A stretch of DNA of 64,000 nucleotides from Prasinococcaceae sp. CCMP 1430 (lineage: Eukaryota; Prasinodermophyta; Palmophyllophyceae; Prasinococcales; Prasinococcaceae), in contig RQSC01000032.1 of NCBI GenBank assembly GCA_013416795.1, forward strand, positions 544,064-608,063, given 5' to 3'. The position numbers and the translations under genes are program-made. Below the pieces are notes generated by a model. That model ran no database searches. It was not told where the DNA came from and saw only the letters and a program-made list of their open reading frames with translations. Shown piece by piece: positions 31,922 to 41,319 of the stretch; position 1 is the stretch's first letter, and each line of letters starts with the position of its first letter.

Positions 31922-32906
31922 ATGGAGGACGGGGCCGCGCCTGCCGCACCTACCGCACCTGCGGCGCCCGAAGCGGACCTGGCGGTGGCGACCGAGGCGG
32001 AGTTGGCGGCGGTGACAGAGCCAGTGGCGGTGTCTGTGGCGACTGAGCCTGCGGTGGTGCCCGTGGCCTGGACGCCGGCGGCAGGCTGGGCCAAACATGA
32101 CGCTGCGGTGGCTAGTCTTGCGAAGGACGCTGAGGCGGTCGTCACGGGCGCGGCCAAGGACGCCAAAGAGTCCTTGGCCGCAGGCTGGGCAAAGCATGAC
32201 GCCGCGATGGCTAGTTTGGCGAAGGATGCGGAGACTGCCGCCGCCGTTGCGGCCAAAGACGCCACAGCGTCTGCCGTGCGCAGCTACGCGGGCTTCCTGG
32301 AATCGCCGCGCGGTCGTGCGCTCATAGACGCGCTGCGGACCGAGTTCGAGTCAGGTGCGCTCGCGCTCGCTGGCCCGCTCGCCTTTGTCCGCGTTCCCTG
32401 CCCCGATCCGCTGAACGCAAGACACTGACTCTGCAGCTCGGCGGCGACGCGTGCGCTCTCTGATACGCGCGCGCAGGTGTGTTGCAGCAGACAGACGAAC
32501 ACCTCAATGTGCGTGCGCCCAGCGCGCGAGCGTTGCACTATTCGCAGTGTGCAGTGCGCGTGCGATATCCGTGCGCTGGCCGGGCCTGTGGTCGCCAAGC
32601 AAGGAATGCAATGCGACGACACGCTGACACACGCGCGTGGGTACGTGTGCATGGGCACAGTCGCTCATTGAATGGAAGGTGCGACGCCTCATCAAGCGCC
32701 ATGCCAAGGAGGCGACCAAAGTGGCGTTCGGCGGTGCTGTCGTCGGCTCCGCCTGCGCGGCGCTCATGGTGCGGCTACTGAAGGGCCGGAACGGCAGGCG
32801 CAAGCAGGGTCCGTTCGGTGCCGTCGCGCGCTTCGTGCAGACCGTCGCGCCCATCGCCGGCGCGGCCGCCGCGTGCGCGCTCGTCGTGCTCACCGGCGGC
32901 GACTAG
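31922..32906 (+). CDS. Lys/Ala-repeat protein with C-terminal membrane segments
   Basis: Not recognised. Exon 1 (31922-32354) starts MEDGAAPAAPTAPAAPEA and holds two tandem copies of a helical unit, AGWAKHDAAVASLAKDAEA and AGWAKHDAAMASLAKDAET, about 31 residues apart, LEA-like and amphipathic. The last exon (32661-32906) encodes a basic stretch (WKVRRLIKRHAKEATKVA), then GGAVVGSACAALMV and APIAGAAAACALVVLTGG, probably membrane segments or a hairpin. The two exons do not join in phase directly; a 14-base microexon at 32437-32450 (CAG before, GTGCGC after) restores the frame for a 230-residue protein. An alternative donor GTCCGC at the TTT codon near 32390 would also fit. Perhaps a plastid or ER membrane-shaping protein; pure inference. 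Confidence 0.6.
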
Positions 32907-33015
32907 TGTCCTGTTTGTATTTGTGTGTACATTCACTGCGTCGCGCCCCGTTTTCGGGGCGAGTGCACGCCGCGCCACACTCTGCGCCGCACCTCTGCCA
33001 GTGGTCGACGCTCCT

Positions 33016-33542
33016 TCACGCATTTGGTTTACTTGCGAGCGCGTTTAACACCAGCGCGCCGGCAAGCGTGAGGATGGTGGCCTGCGTGCCGGCGGTGCCG
33101 CCGACGCGGCCCAGAGCCCACTTTCGCGTCGTCCAGAAGGCGCGGCCGTGCCCGTACCGTGCGAGGCACAGCAGTGCGCCGAAGCCGTGCAGCGCTGCCG
33201 GCGGGAGCGCGCGCTCATGCTCGCAGAGTGCAAGCAAGCCCAGCGCCATGGGAACGTACTCGGCAAAGTTTGCGTGGCCGCGGATTCGCCGCTGCAAGAG
33301 TTCGTCGCCTCCATCACCACTCGAGACACCCTGCGAGCGGCAACGACAGCGCGCATGCGCGCGCGCGCGTGCGACTCGCCGGGTCAGCAGCTGGGCGCCG
33401 CGTACGCACGCGCAGGCATGCGCAAGGGGCGGGCCATCTCCGCCTTGGCCGCCCGTACCTTGCCCCTGCGCACCGATATCACACCGTACGATAGCACGCC
33501 ATAGCCGAGGCCGAGCAGGCCGGCGTATAGGGACACCAGCAT
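33016..33542 (-). CDS. MAPEG-family membrane protein
   Basis: Exons 33459-33542 and 33016-33330 join in phase 0 at GTACGG/TCGCAG, giving 132 residues, the normal MAPEG size. The start MLVSLYAGLLGLGYGVLSY is the first TM helix, followed by the loop SVRRGK and, after the junction, QRRIRGHANFAEYVPMALG, the family signature with the Arg and Glu that contact glutathione. Two or three more helices follow (HGFGALLCLARYGH, TILTLAGALVLNAL). Family members are small-molecule or lipid-peroxide glutathione transferases of the ER or outer organelle membranes. It is convergent with the repeat protein (110 bases apart) and divergent from the CSB gene. Confidence 0.9.
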
Positions 33543-33955
33543 CGTCGCACGCGTCCGTCCCGCCAGCCGCCCGCAGAGGTGGCGGACGAGGAGCCTATCG
33601 AGTGGCGCTCGACCGTCTTGCTGATGTCGCGGGGTGCCAGTCGACCCACGCTGAGCGGCGGGCGCGTGCGGCCTCGCCAGCGTGCGTGGGCGGTGCTGTG
33701 GCGGCAGCGCCGTCGTCGCGTCGCGGTCGGCGCCACGTCATCGCCGCGGCAGCGGCCGTTGCCAAGCATGTCAAAACGCATGCGGCGGGGCGCCACATCG
33801 AAATGCACGCGTGAGAAGCGCATGTGGATTCCATATCGAATCCATAGATTCCATTTGGGGGTTCCGCGTCCCCACGGGCGAGTAAATATGAAGTCAGGTG
33901 CGGCAGCGCAGCGACCGAGGCCGGCGGCGGCGGCGAGACCGAAAGGGAGCGGCTC
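33543..33955. other. Divergent promoter region MAPEG / CSB
   Basis: Lower-GC spacer around 33820-33895 with a short repeat, GATTCCAT at 33827 and 33848, and an ATG at 33888 in a frame different from CSB. It probably contains the CSB 5' exon, but I could not place it. Confidence 0.45.
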
Positions 33956-36585
33956 GTGCGCACGGGCGTCATCACGCCCTTCGCGCAGATGGGCGGCGCC
34001 TTCGAGCGGCGCGAGGTCGTGCGCACCGTGCGCGCGCAGCCCGCGCGCCCCACCAGCAAGCTGATCCCTCTGGACGAATGCCCGAAGAGCGGCCTCAGGC
34101 CCGCGCCCAAGGGCATGCCCAAGGGCACGCTCAAGGGGAAGGCGGCCGGTCAGCCGCAGCGGCGGCGGCTGCAGGGTCGCGGGGCGGGCGAGGGGGAGGA
34201 GGACGCGCAGCCGCGGCGCGGCACGAACGTCGGCGGGCGGGTGCTTCCGGGCGGCCAGGGCGGGCGCGAGGTCGGCGCGGACGGGCGGCGCAAGCGCAGG
34301 CGCCTCGCGCGAGCCGAGCGCGAGGGAAACTTCGACGCCGCGCGCGCGGGCGGCCGCGCCGACGGCGACGGCGGCAGCGACGACGGCCTGGGCGACTACT
34401 CGGACGGCCGCGACGCCGACGGGAGCGAGGAGGAAGACGACGGCGACGAGGGAGAGGACGGCGAGGTGGAGATCACCGGCGGCTTCAAGCTGTCCGGCGG
34501 CACGTGGGACAAGCTGCTCGACTACCAGCGCACGTGCGTCACGTGGCTGTGGGAGCTGCACTGCCAGGGGTGCGGCGGCATCGTGGGCGACGAGATGGGC
34601 CTCGGCAAGACCGTGCAGATGGCGTCGTTCCTGGGCGGGCTGCACAGGTCCGGCAAGTACAAGCCCAGCATCATCGTGTGCCCCGCGACGATCCTGCGAC
34701 AGTGGCTGCGGGAGCTCAGGACGTGGCACCCGGCGTTCAAGGTGGCCATCCTGCATCGCTCCGCGGGCGAGCACGCCAGCACCGCCGCCGGCGTTCGCGC
34801 GCTCGTCGCCCGCGTCGCCCGCAGCGCGGACGGCGTGCTCGTCACCACGTACGAGCAGCTGCGCATCCACGCTCCCGTCCTCCTCGGGGTGCCCTGGGGG
34901 TACGCGGTGCTCGACGAGGGGCACAAGATACGCAACCCCGACGCCGCGGTCACGCTGGTGTGCAAGCAGCTGCGCACGGTGCACCGGATCGCGATGACCG
35001 GCGCGCCCGTGCAGAACAACCTCACCGAGCTCTGGTCGGTGTTCGACTTCGTCTTTCCGGGGCGGTTGGGCACGCTGCCGGTGTTCCAGGCGCAGTTCGC
35101 GCTGCCGATACAGGTGGGCGGCTACGCCACCGCGACGCGCGCGCAGGCGGCCGCGGCCTACAAGTGCGCGGTGCTGCTGCGCGACATGATCTCGCCGTAC
35201 CTGCTGCGGCGCGTCAAGGCCGACGTGAGGACCAACCTGCCCAAGAAGACGGAGCAGGTGCTCTTCTGCCTGCTGGGGCGGGAGCAGCGCGACCTGTACC
35301 GCTCCTTCCTGGCGAGCGACGAGATGGACTCGGTGCTGCAGGGGAGGCGCCAGGCGCTCTACGCCATCGACGCGCTGCGCAAGATCTGCAACCACCCGGA
35401 CCTCCTCGAGCGCGCGAGCGCGCAGCACGTCGAGGGCTACGGCGCGGTGGCGCGCAGCGGCAAGCTGGGCGTGCTGGCGAGCATCATGCGGCGCTGGCGC
35501 GAGGCGGGCCGGCGCGCGCTCATCTTCTCGCAGACGCGGCAGGTGCTCGACATCATCGAGGCGCACGCGGCCGCGGGCGGGTACTCGTACCGCCGCATGG
35601 ACGGCACCACGCCCGTCGGCGCGCGCGGGGCGCTCGTGGACGAGTACAACGGCGACGACAGCATCTTCGCGTTCCTGCTCACGACCAAGGTGGGCGGGCT
35701 GGGCGTCAACCTCACCGGCGCCGACCGCGTGCTGGTGTTCGACCCCGACTGGAACCCGTCGACCGACGCCCAGGCGCGCGAGCGCGCCTGGCGCATCGGC
35801 CAGAGGAAGGAGGTCACCGTGTACCGGCTCATCACCTCGGGCACCATCGAGGAGAAGATCTACCACAGGCAGGTGTACAAGCAGCTGCTCACCGACCGCG
35901 TGCTCAAGGACCCCAAGCAGCGGCGGCTGTTCAAGGCCAAGGACATCCGCGACCTCTTCACGCTGGGCGACGAGTACAACGACGCGGGGGCCGAGACGGC
36001 CGCCATCTTCGCGGACGGCGCGGCGGACGTCGAGGTGGCGTGTCCGGGGACCGGCGGGGTCGGCGGCGGCGGCGGGAGCGGCGGGAGCGGCGGCGCGGAC
36101 GGCGCGGACGATGGCGGCGGCGGGAGCGGTGGAGGGCGCGGCGGAGGGCGCGGCGGTGCCGACGGCGACGAGGGCGGCACGCACGGCGCCCTGCTGCGGC
36201 GCGAGGTGCACCGCGACGAGGGCGGCGACGGGTCCGACGAGGATGGCGCCGGCGCGTCGGGGAACGGCGGGGCCGGCGACGAGGGGCTGCTGGCGGGCCT
36301 GCTGAGCAACGGCGACGCCGAAAAGGTGTGTGTTTCGGCGTTTGGTTGGTTGGTTGGTTGGTGGGTGCTTTTTTTGGTGTGTTTTGTGTGTGTGTGTGTC
36401 ATTGTGTTGTTGTGTGCACGCCCGCGCGCTGACATGCGCTGCCGGCGCGCGCGCCACCAGGCGAAGTCTGGCGTCGGGCGTGTGCTCAACCACGACGCGA
36501 TGGTCGCCGCTGGTCACGACGCCGACGGCGACGCGAGCGTGCGAGCGCGCGCTGCGGCCGCGCGCGCCGAGGCGGACGCGGCGGC
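33956..36585 (+). CDS. ERCC6: CSB/ERCC6 (Rad26)-type SNF2 ATPase, both ends incomplete
   Basis: DNA-dependent translocase of transcription-coupled repair. Frame 33956-36325, intron 36326-36460 (GTGTGT...CACCAG), then 36461-36585. The first block, LVRTGVITPFAQMGG, matches the CSB N-terminal motif; a Gly/Asp/Glu-rich acidic stretch precedes the ATPase core. Helicase motifs: Ia/I around GGIVGDEMGLGKTVQMASFL, DEGHKIRN (II), MTGAPVQNNLTELWSVFDF (III), RALIFSQTRQVLDIIE (IV), TTKVGGLGVNLTGADRV (V) and DAQARERAWRIGQ (VI). The second exon begins AKSGVGRVLNHDAMVA, the conserved CSB C-terminal motif. The codon at 33956 is GTG and no in-frame ATG lies near; an open, GAG-rich frame continues upstream. The 3' end is cut at the N at 36586. 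Confidence 0.93.
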
Positions 36586-36586
36586 N
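36586..36586. other. Single N: assembly gap at a breakpoint
   Basis: The N falls exactly between the CSB coding sequence and the first copy of an 86-bp tandem repeat taken from the neighbouring GH3 gene. Real distance and content are unknown. Confidence 0.9.
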
Positions 36587-37102
36587 CTGCCGCACACCCA
36601 CAGGGGGGCGCTCAGCCCCTCCTCTCGAGCGCTCGCCCGAGGACGCCCTCGATGACGCGCCTGTTCTCGTCGCTGCCGCACACCCACAGGGGGGCGCTCA
36701 GCCCCTCCTCTCGAGCGCTCGCCCGAGGACGCCCTCGATGACGCGCCTGTTCTCGTCGCTGCCGCACACCCACAGGGGGGCGCTCAGCCCCTCCTCTCGA
36801 GCGCTCGCCCGAGGACGCCCTCGATGACGCGCCTGTTCTCGTCGCTGCCGCACACCCACAGGGGGGCGCTCAGCCCCTCCTCTCGAGCGCTCGCCCGAGG
36901 ACGCCCTCGATGACGCGCCTGTTCTCGTCGCTGCCGCACACCCACAGGGGGGCGCTCAGCCCCTCCTCTCGAGCGCTCGCCCGAGGACGCCCTCGATGAC
37001 GCGCCTGTTCTCGTCGCTGCCGCACACCCACAGGGGGGCGCTCAGCCCCTCCTCTCGAGCGCTCGCCCGAGGACGCCCTCGATGACGCGCCTGTTCTCGT
37101 CG
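36587..37102. repeat. Six tandem copies of an 86-bp unit
   Basis: Copies begin at 36587, 36673, 36759, 36845, 36931 and 37017, apparently identical, and a 7th, partial one (18 bases) at 37103 runs into the GH3 gene. Each unit, read on the minus strand, holds the last 20-odd codons of the GH3 gene, its TGA stop, and 18 bases after it. 86 is not a multiple of 3, so the copies outside the gene are out of frame. It may be a real 3'-end minisatellite or a collapsed/expanded assembly artefact next to the N. Confidence 0.95.
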
Positions 37103-37730
37103 CTGCCGCACACCCACAGGCGCGAGGGCCCGGCGCCCTCCCCCTCCTCCGCGGGCGGCGCCGGCTCGACGTAGGCGGCGTGCAGCGCGTCCACGCGCGC
37201 GACCGCGGCCAGCAGCGTCGCCTCGTCCACCTCGCCGGCCTCGACCGCCTCCGCGATCGCCTCGATGGCCTCGAGCTGCTTTGACTCGGTGTGGCACACG
37301 AGGAACATGTCGACGCCCGCCTTGAGGCCCTCGACCACCGCGCGCCTCAGCGTGTAGTGCTTGGTGATGGCGCCCATCTCGAGGTCGTCCGTGAGCACCG
37401 CGCCCCGGAAGCCCATGCGCTCGCGCAGGTACGAGATGGCGGGGGCCGACATCGACGCGGGGAGCGGCTTTGTGGAGGGCTTGGGCTCGCCGCGGGCCTC
37501 CCCCTCGAACGCGGGCGCGAGCACGTGCGCCGCCAGCACCGCCGCCACGCCGCCCTCGACGGCCCGCTCGAAGGGCGGCAGCTCCACCTCCTGCAGCCTG
37601 CGCATGCCGTGGTCGAGGGTGGGCAGCTCGACGTGCGAGTCCACGGCGGTGTCGCCGTGCCCCGGGTAGTGCTTGGCGCACGCCGCCACGCCGCGCGCCT
37701 GCATGGCGCGCGCGAACGCGGCGCCGGCCG
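37042..37730 (-). CDS. nagZ: GH3 beta-N-acetylhexosaminidase (NagZ-like), 5' truncated
   Basis: Removes terminal beta-N-acetylglucosamine. Only the C-terminal two thirds are present: [29 protein letters not shown] near the cut (with the KHYPGHGD signature and its catalytic His), then [15 protein letters not shown] with the Asp nucleophile in the TDD block, [13 protein letters not shown], and the end [17 protein letters not shown] before TGA. About 150-200 N-terminal residues are missing: homology stops abruptly near 37730, where fibrillarin's Gly/Arg repeats start on the other strand, with no splice acceptor. The gene is therefore a fragment, either a broken copy or a misjoined contig. The 3' end is the source of the 86-bp repeat. 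Confidence 0.85.
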
Positions 37731-37731
37731 T

Positions 37732-38516
37732 GCGGCGGCGGACGCGGTGGTCGTGGCGGCGGACGCGGTGGGCGCGGCGGCGGACGCGGCGGCGGTGGCG
37801 CCAAGGTCATCGTCGAGGGGCACCGCCATGACGGCGTCTTCGTCGCGCGCGGCAAGGAGGACTCGCTTGTGACGAAGAACCTCGTGCCCGGCGAGTCCGT
37901 GTACGGCGAAAAGCGCATCTCGACCGAGGCGGAGGGCGCCAAGACCGAGTACCGCGTGTGGAACCCCTTCCGCTCAAAGCTTGCGGCGGCCATCCTCGGC
38001 GGTGTGGACAACATCTGGATGAAGCCGGGCTCCAAGGTGCTGTACCTTGGCGCGGCGTCGGGCACCTCGGTGTCGCACGTCAGTGACCTCGTGGGGCCCG
38101 ACGGCGTCGTGTACGCCGTCGAGTTCTCGCACAGGCCGGGGCGCGACCTCGTCAACATGGCCAAGAAGCGGCCCAACGTGGTGCCCATCATCGAGGATGC
38201 GCGCCATCCCATGAAGTACCGCATGCTCATCGGCATGGTCGACTGCATCTTCGCCGATGTCGCGCAGCCCGACCAGGCGCGCATCGTTGCGCACAACGCC
38301 TCCTTCTTCCTCAAGACCGGCGGCCACTGCGTCATCTCCGTCAAGGCGAACTGCATCGATTCGACCGTCGCCGCGGAGGTCGTCTTCGCCTCCGAGATCA
38401 AGAAGCTCCAGGAGGAGAACTTTAGGCCGCTGGAGCAGCTCACGCTCGAGCCGTACGAGAGGGACCACGCCGTCGTCGTGGCCGCGTACAGGGTGGCAAA
38501 GAAGAAGAGCTCGTAG
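37732..38516 (+). CDS. FBL: Fibrillarin, start missing
   Basis: Nucleolar box C/D snoRNP 2'-O-methyltransferase. The frame enters at a GAR domain ([20 protein letters not shown]), then [58 protein letters not shown], the SAM site [32 protein letters not shown] and [17 protein letters not shown] to the end. Everything from the GAR on is intact and continuous. There is no ATG, splice acceptor or promoter before the GAR: the codons just upstream are the antisense of the NagZ fragment. The missing start therefore coincides with the NagZ breakpoint. Confidence 0.97.
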
Positions 38517-39138
38517 GCGCACCCACCAACAACACACACACATACATGTAACTTCTTACCCCCCGACCCCCCCCCCCCCCCCCCCCCGCGCGCGCGCGCA
38601 CGCGTGCACGAAAGCGCGCGGGCAGACTCGTGGGCTGCGCCTCGCTGGGACGTCCGAGGGAGCAGCGCGCCAATGCGCGGCGGCGGCGCGGCCGCAGCCC
38701 TCGAGCCCGCCGCAGCGAAACGCCGCAGCGGGCTTTTCGGCGGATGGAGGCGCCGTTTCAGAAGTAAGGAGGCAAGCGAACGAATGCAATCGAGATCCGG
38801 CTTTTTTTACGCCTCGGCAACAACAGCGGTGCGGCGCTGCAGGCCGCCACACCGCGCGCGGAGGGACGCCCGCCCGCCACCATGTCGTACGTTGCGCGCA
38901 GCGCCGATCTCGCTGCCCCCCTCCCTCTCTCTCTTCTTCACCCGCGCGCGCGAGCGAGCGAGCGCACTCCCGTCCCGCCCTCCGCCCAGTGCCGCTGGGC
39001 AGCGCGGGCGGCGTTCGATTTAGGGTTGGGGCGCTTGGCGCCGCAGGCGTGGGCGCGCTCCATGCGCGGCCACAGCCGGCGCAGGCAAGGGTAGCGAATG
39101 GCGGTTGGCAGCTGCGCCGCTGGCATGCTGAGCGCGCG
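38517..39138. other. Intergenic with C21 run and telo-box
   Basis: Follows fibrillarin. Holds 21 C at 38567-38587 and a telo-box core (TTTAGGGTTG, 39019-39028). The plus-strand frame is open but reads as Arg/Ala-rich noise. A T7 run is at 38802-38808. No RNA gene recognised. Confidence 0.5.
39019..39028 (-). promoter_or_regulatory. Telo-box core TTTAGGGTTG
   Basis: Lies 111 bases before the proposed UQCRH ATG in an AT-richer patch. The minus strand reads CAACCCTAAA. Confidence 0.5.
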
Positions 39139-39555
39139 ATGCCGCCGTCGCGCAGCGGCGACGTGCGCCGCACCATTGCGGCCGCGCGTTGTACTGTGGT
39201 GCTCTGCACGCGGCCAAGCGGGATTTTCCGCGCGCACCTGCCCCGGCTGAGTGTGGCCGCTGACGCGCAAGTCGCCGCTCCACCGGGCCCGCGCGGCCGC
39301 TCCCTGCCCCCTCTCGCCCGCTCATGGCGACTCCGCAGCGACATCGAGGAGGAGGAGGATCCCGTGTGCCCGAAGCCGGAGGTCGAGGAGGCGTGCAAGC
39401 CCAAGTGCATCAACGCGCTCATGGAGTACGAGGCGTGCGTGAAGCGCATCGAGTCGGACACCACCGGCGAGGCGCACTGCACCGGCCAGTACTTCGACTA
39501 CTTCAGCTGCATCGACGCGTGCGCGGCCAAGCCGCTCTTCGACAAGCTCAAGTAG
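39139..39555 (+). CDS. UQCRH: Cytochrome bc1 hinge protein (UQCRH/QCR6)
   Basis: Small acidic subunit of mitochondrial complex III that helps dock cytochrome c. The recognised part is IEEEEDPVCPKPEVEEACK, then CINALMEYEACVKRIESD, HCTGQYFDYFSCIDACAAK and LFDKLK; the paired CX9C-type Cys are in place. Unspliced from the ATG at 39139 the protein is 138 residues, longer than the usual 70-90. The N-terminal Arg/Ala-rich stretch may be a presequence, or an intron may end at GACTCCGCAG (39338), making the real protein begin in a separate short exon. 3' side: a single N at 39606. Confidence 0.9.
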   Translation: MPPSRSGDVRRTIAAARCTVVLCTRPSGIFRAHLPRLSVAADAQVAAPPGPRGRSLPPLARSWRLRSDIEEEEDPVCPKPEVEEACKPKCINALMEYEACVKRIESDTTGEAHCTGQYFDYFSCIDACAAKPLFDKLK

Positions 39556-39691
39556 TGGGGCAGCGGCTCGGGCGCTCGCGGGCCGCCGCGCGCGCCGGCG
39601 CGCGCNTCAGCGCTCCGCGCCGCGGTAGGCGGCGGCCGCCGCGCGGTGCGCGGCGCTGCCGCGAGGGAGTGGCGCGGCGGCACGCGCGGTG

Positions 39692-41046
39692 ATGGCGCCG
39701 TTCGGGCCGCTCGCTTTCCTCCCGGCCACGCTGGTGCACACCAACGAGCTGCTCGTGCACCTCGGTGACGGGCTGTATGTGGAGCGCACGGGCGCGCAGG
39801 CCGCTGCGGTGCTGACGCGCAGGGAGAAAGCGCTCCGCGAGGCCGTCCGCGCGGCAGAGGCGGGGGCGCGAGACCTGGGTGCGCAGTTCGATGCTGCCGA
39901 GGCGGCCGCTGCGGGTGCCACTCGCGAGATTATCGAGGAGTGGGATGAGGCGACGCACGGCGACGCTGCGCGTGAGGCGCGCATGGCGCAGAATGCACAG
40001 AGGGTCATCTGCGAAAAAGCTGAAGCATGGGCACAGCAGCGCAAAGCCAAAGCCAGGGAGGACGACTCTCTCTTCGCCAGGATGGCCGAGCTTGAGCGAC
40101 TCGAGGCGGAGACTGACATGGACGAGGCCGCAGATTCTCACGCAGAAGTGCGCGCTGTGGACAGCGATGACGAAAGTGATGAGGGTGAGGTCGACGAGCG
40201 CATCCTGGCACAGCGCCTGGCGGCGCTGGATGCGCTTGGGGTGGAGCAAGTTGCGACAGAGGGGAAGGAGGCACGCGGCGCGGCCGCGGATGGCGGAATG
40301 GGGGGTGCCGCTGGCAACACCGTCGGCGGTGGCGGGCGCCTGGACGTAGCCGATGCCGCGCCATTCCCAATCACAAGCGCCGCGGATGTCGAAGCGTTTG
40401 CCGAGTACAAGCAGCTGCTTGAGGGCGACACGGCGCAGCCCATCAAGCCTCCACGAGTGCAACCAGAGCCGGCCCAGCGCGCGCCTGCGACGGATCCCTC
40501 CGGCGGCGTAGCACCGCCCAAACCCAGCAGCCCCTTCGACTACAGCAAATGGGACCACCTCGAGGGCATGACCAGCGACAGTGATAGTGGCGATAGTGAT
40601 GATGAGTCCGACACTGGCAGTGACAACGAGGGGCTGCTGGCAGCACCGGCAGCGCAGCCGCCGACGCCGCCGGCCGAGCGTCGGCCAATGTCGATGTTCA
40701 AGCAGCAGCAGCGGAGGCGGCAGGAGCGGCACGACGAACAGGTACGTATTCCGCCGCGATGTGCTGCACGCACCCGGCCACCCGCGTGCTCGCGGGCGCT
40801 CACACTGACTGCGTGTGAATTGCACACATGCACACGCGCTCTTGGCGCCGCCAGCCCCTCATCCAGGAGATGCCGCTCGTGGAGGAGAGTGGCCCCGCAT
40901 CGATGGTCGTCAAGGAGCGTATGCCGCGTTCGCGCGCCGGCGCTGCCCCGACCGTGGCAGACAATGATGGCGCGCGCCGGAAGCCAGTGAGCCGCTTTCG
41001 CGCCGAGCGCCAAGACCACTACACACCGTGCGAACAACTCGACTAG
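39692..41046 (+). CDS. URI1: URI1-like prefoldin (RPB5 interactor)
   Basis: Unconventional prefoldin of the R2TP/prefoldin-like complex that binds RPB5. Exons 39692-40741 and 40867-41046, phase 0, 409 residues. N-terminal prefoldin-alpha block FGPLAFLPATLVHTNELLVH and LGDGLYVERTGAQAAAVL with flanking coiled coils. A long acidic middle follows (DSDDESDEGEVDE), then PFDYSKWDHLEGMTSDSDSG and SMFKQQQRRRQER. The second exon has the conserved tail VVKERMP...RKPVSRFRAERQ. ATG 39692 directly precedes APFGPLAFLPATLVH, the typical start. Confidence 0.88.
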
Positions 41047-41319
41047 ATGCTGGGCACCTGCTCGTCCGCACTCTACGCGGCACGCACACACGATGGGGGC
41101 ACACCGCACACGCGCGGGCTACACAGGCCGCGTCGAACCGCCGCCTCAAGTTGTGTGACAATCATTTTGTGTGTAGTTATGCGTGGACAGGTGTGCGTTG
41201 CCGCGGCGCTATCTGCTGGCGCACCCTCGCGCCAGGGAAGCACCCTGCGACCCCTGCGCCAAGGCCCTCGTGGCTCGGGAGCATCCGCACAGTGCCGGCT
41301 GTATAGCCTTGGGCCCGCG
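41047..41319. other. Intergenic between convergent URI1 and Myb gene
   Basis: Holds the two 3' ends; AATCATTTTGTGTGTAG near 41160 is locally AT-richer and may be part of a poly(A) region. Nothing else seen. Confidence 0.4.

Noticed and set aside
33479-36601. Long minus-strand open frame (about 1040 codons) opposite CSB
   Set aside because: A GC-driven shadow: its translation is His/Val/Leu/Ala-rich and mirrors the CSB codons; no domain is visible and CSB is certain.
36587-37120. Regular repeats considered as a CRISPR array
   Set aside because: Units are contiguous with no unique spacers, and contain coding sequence of the neighbouring gene.
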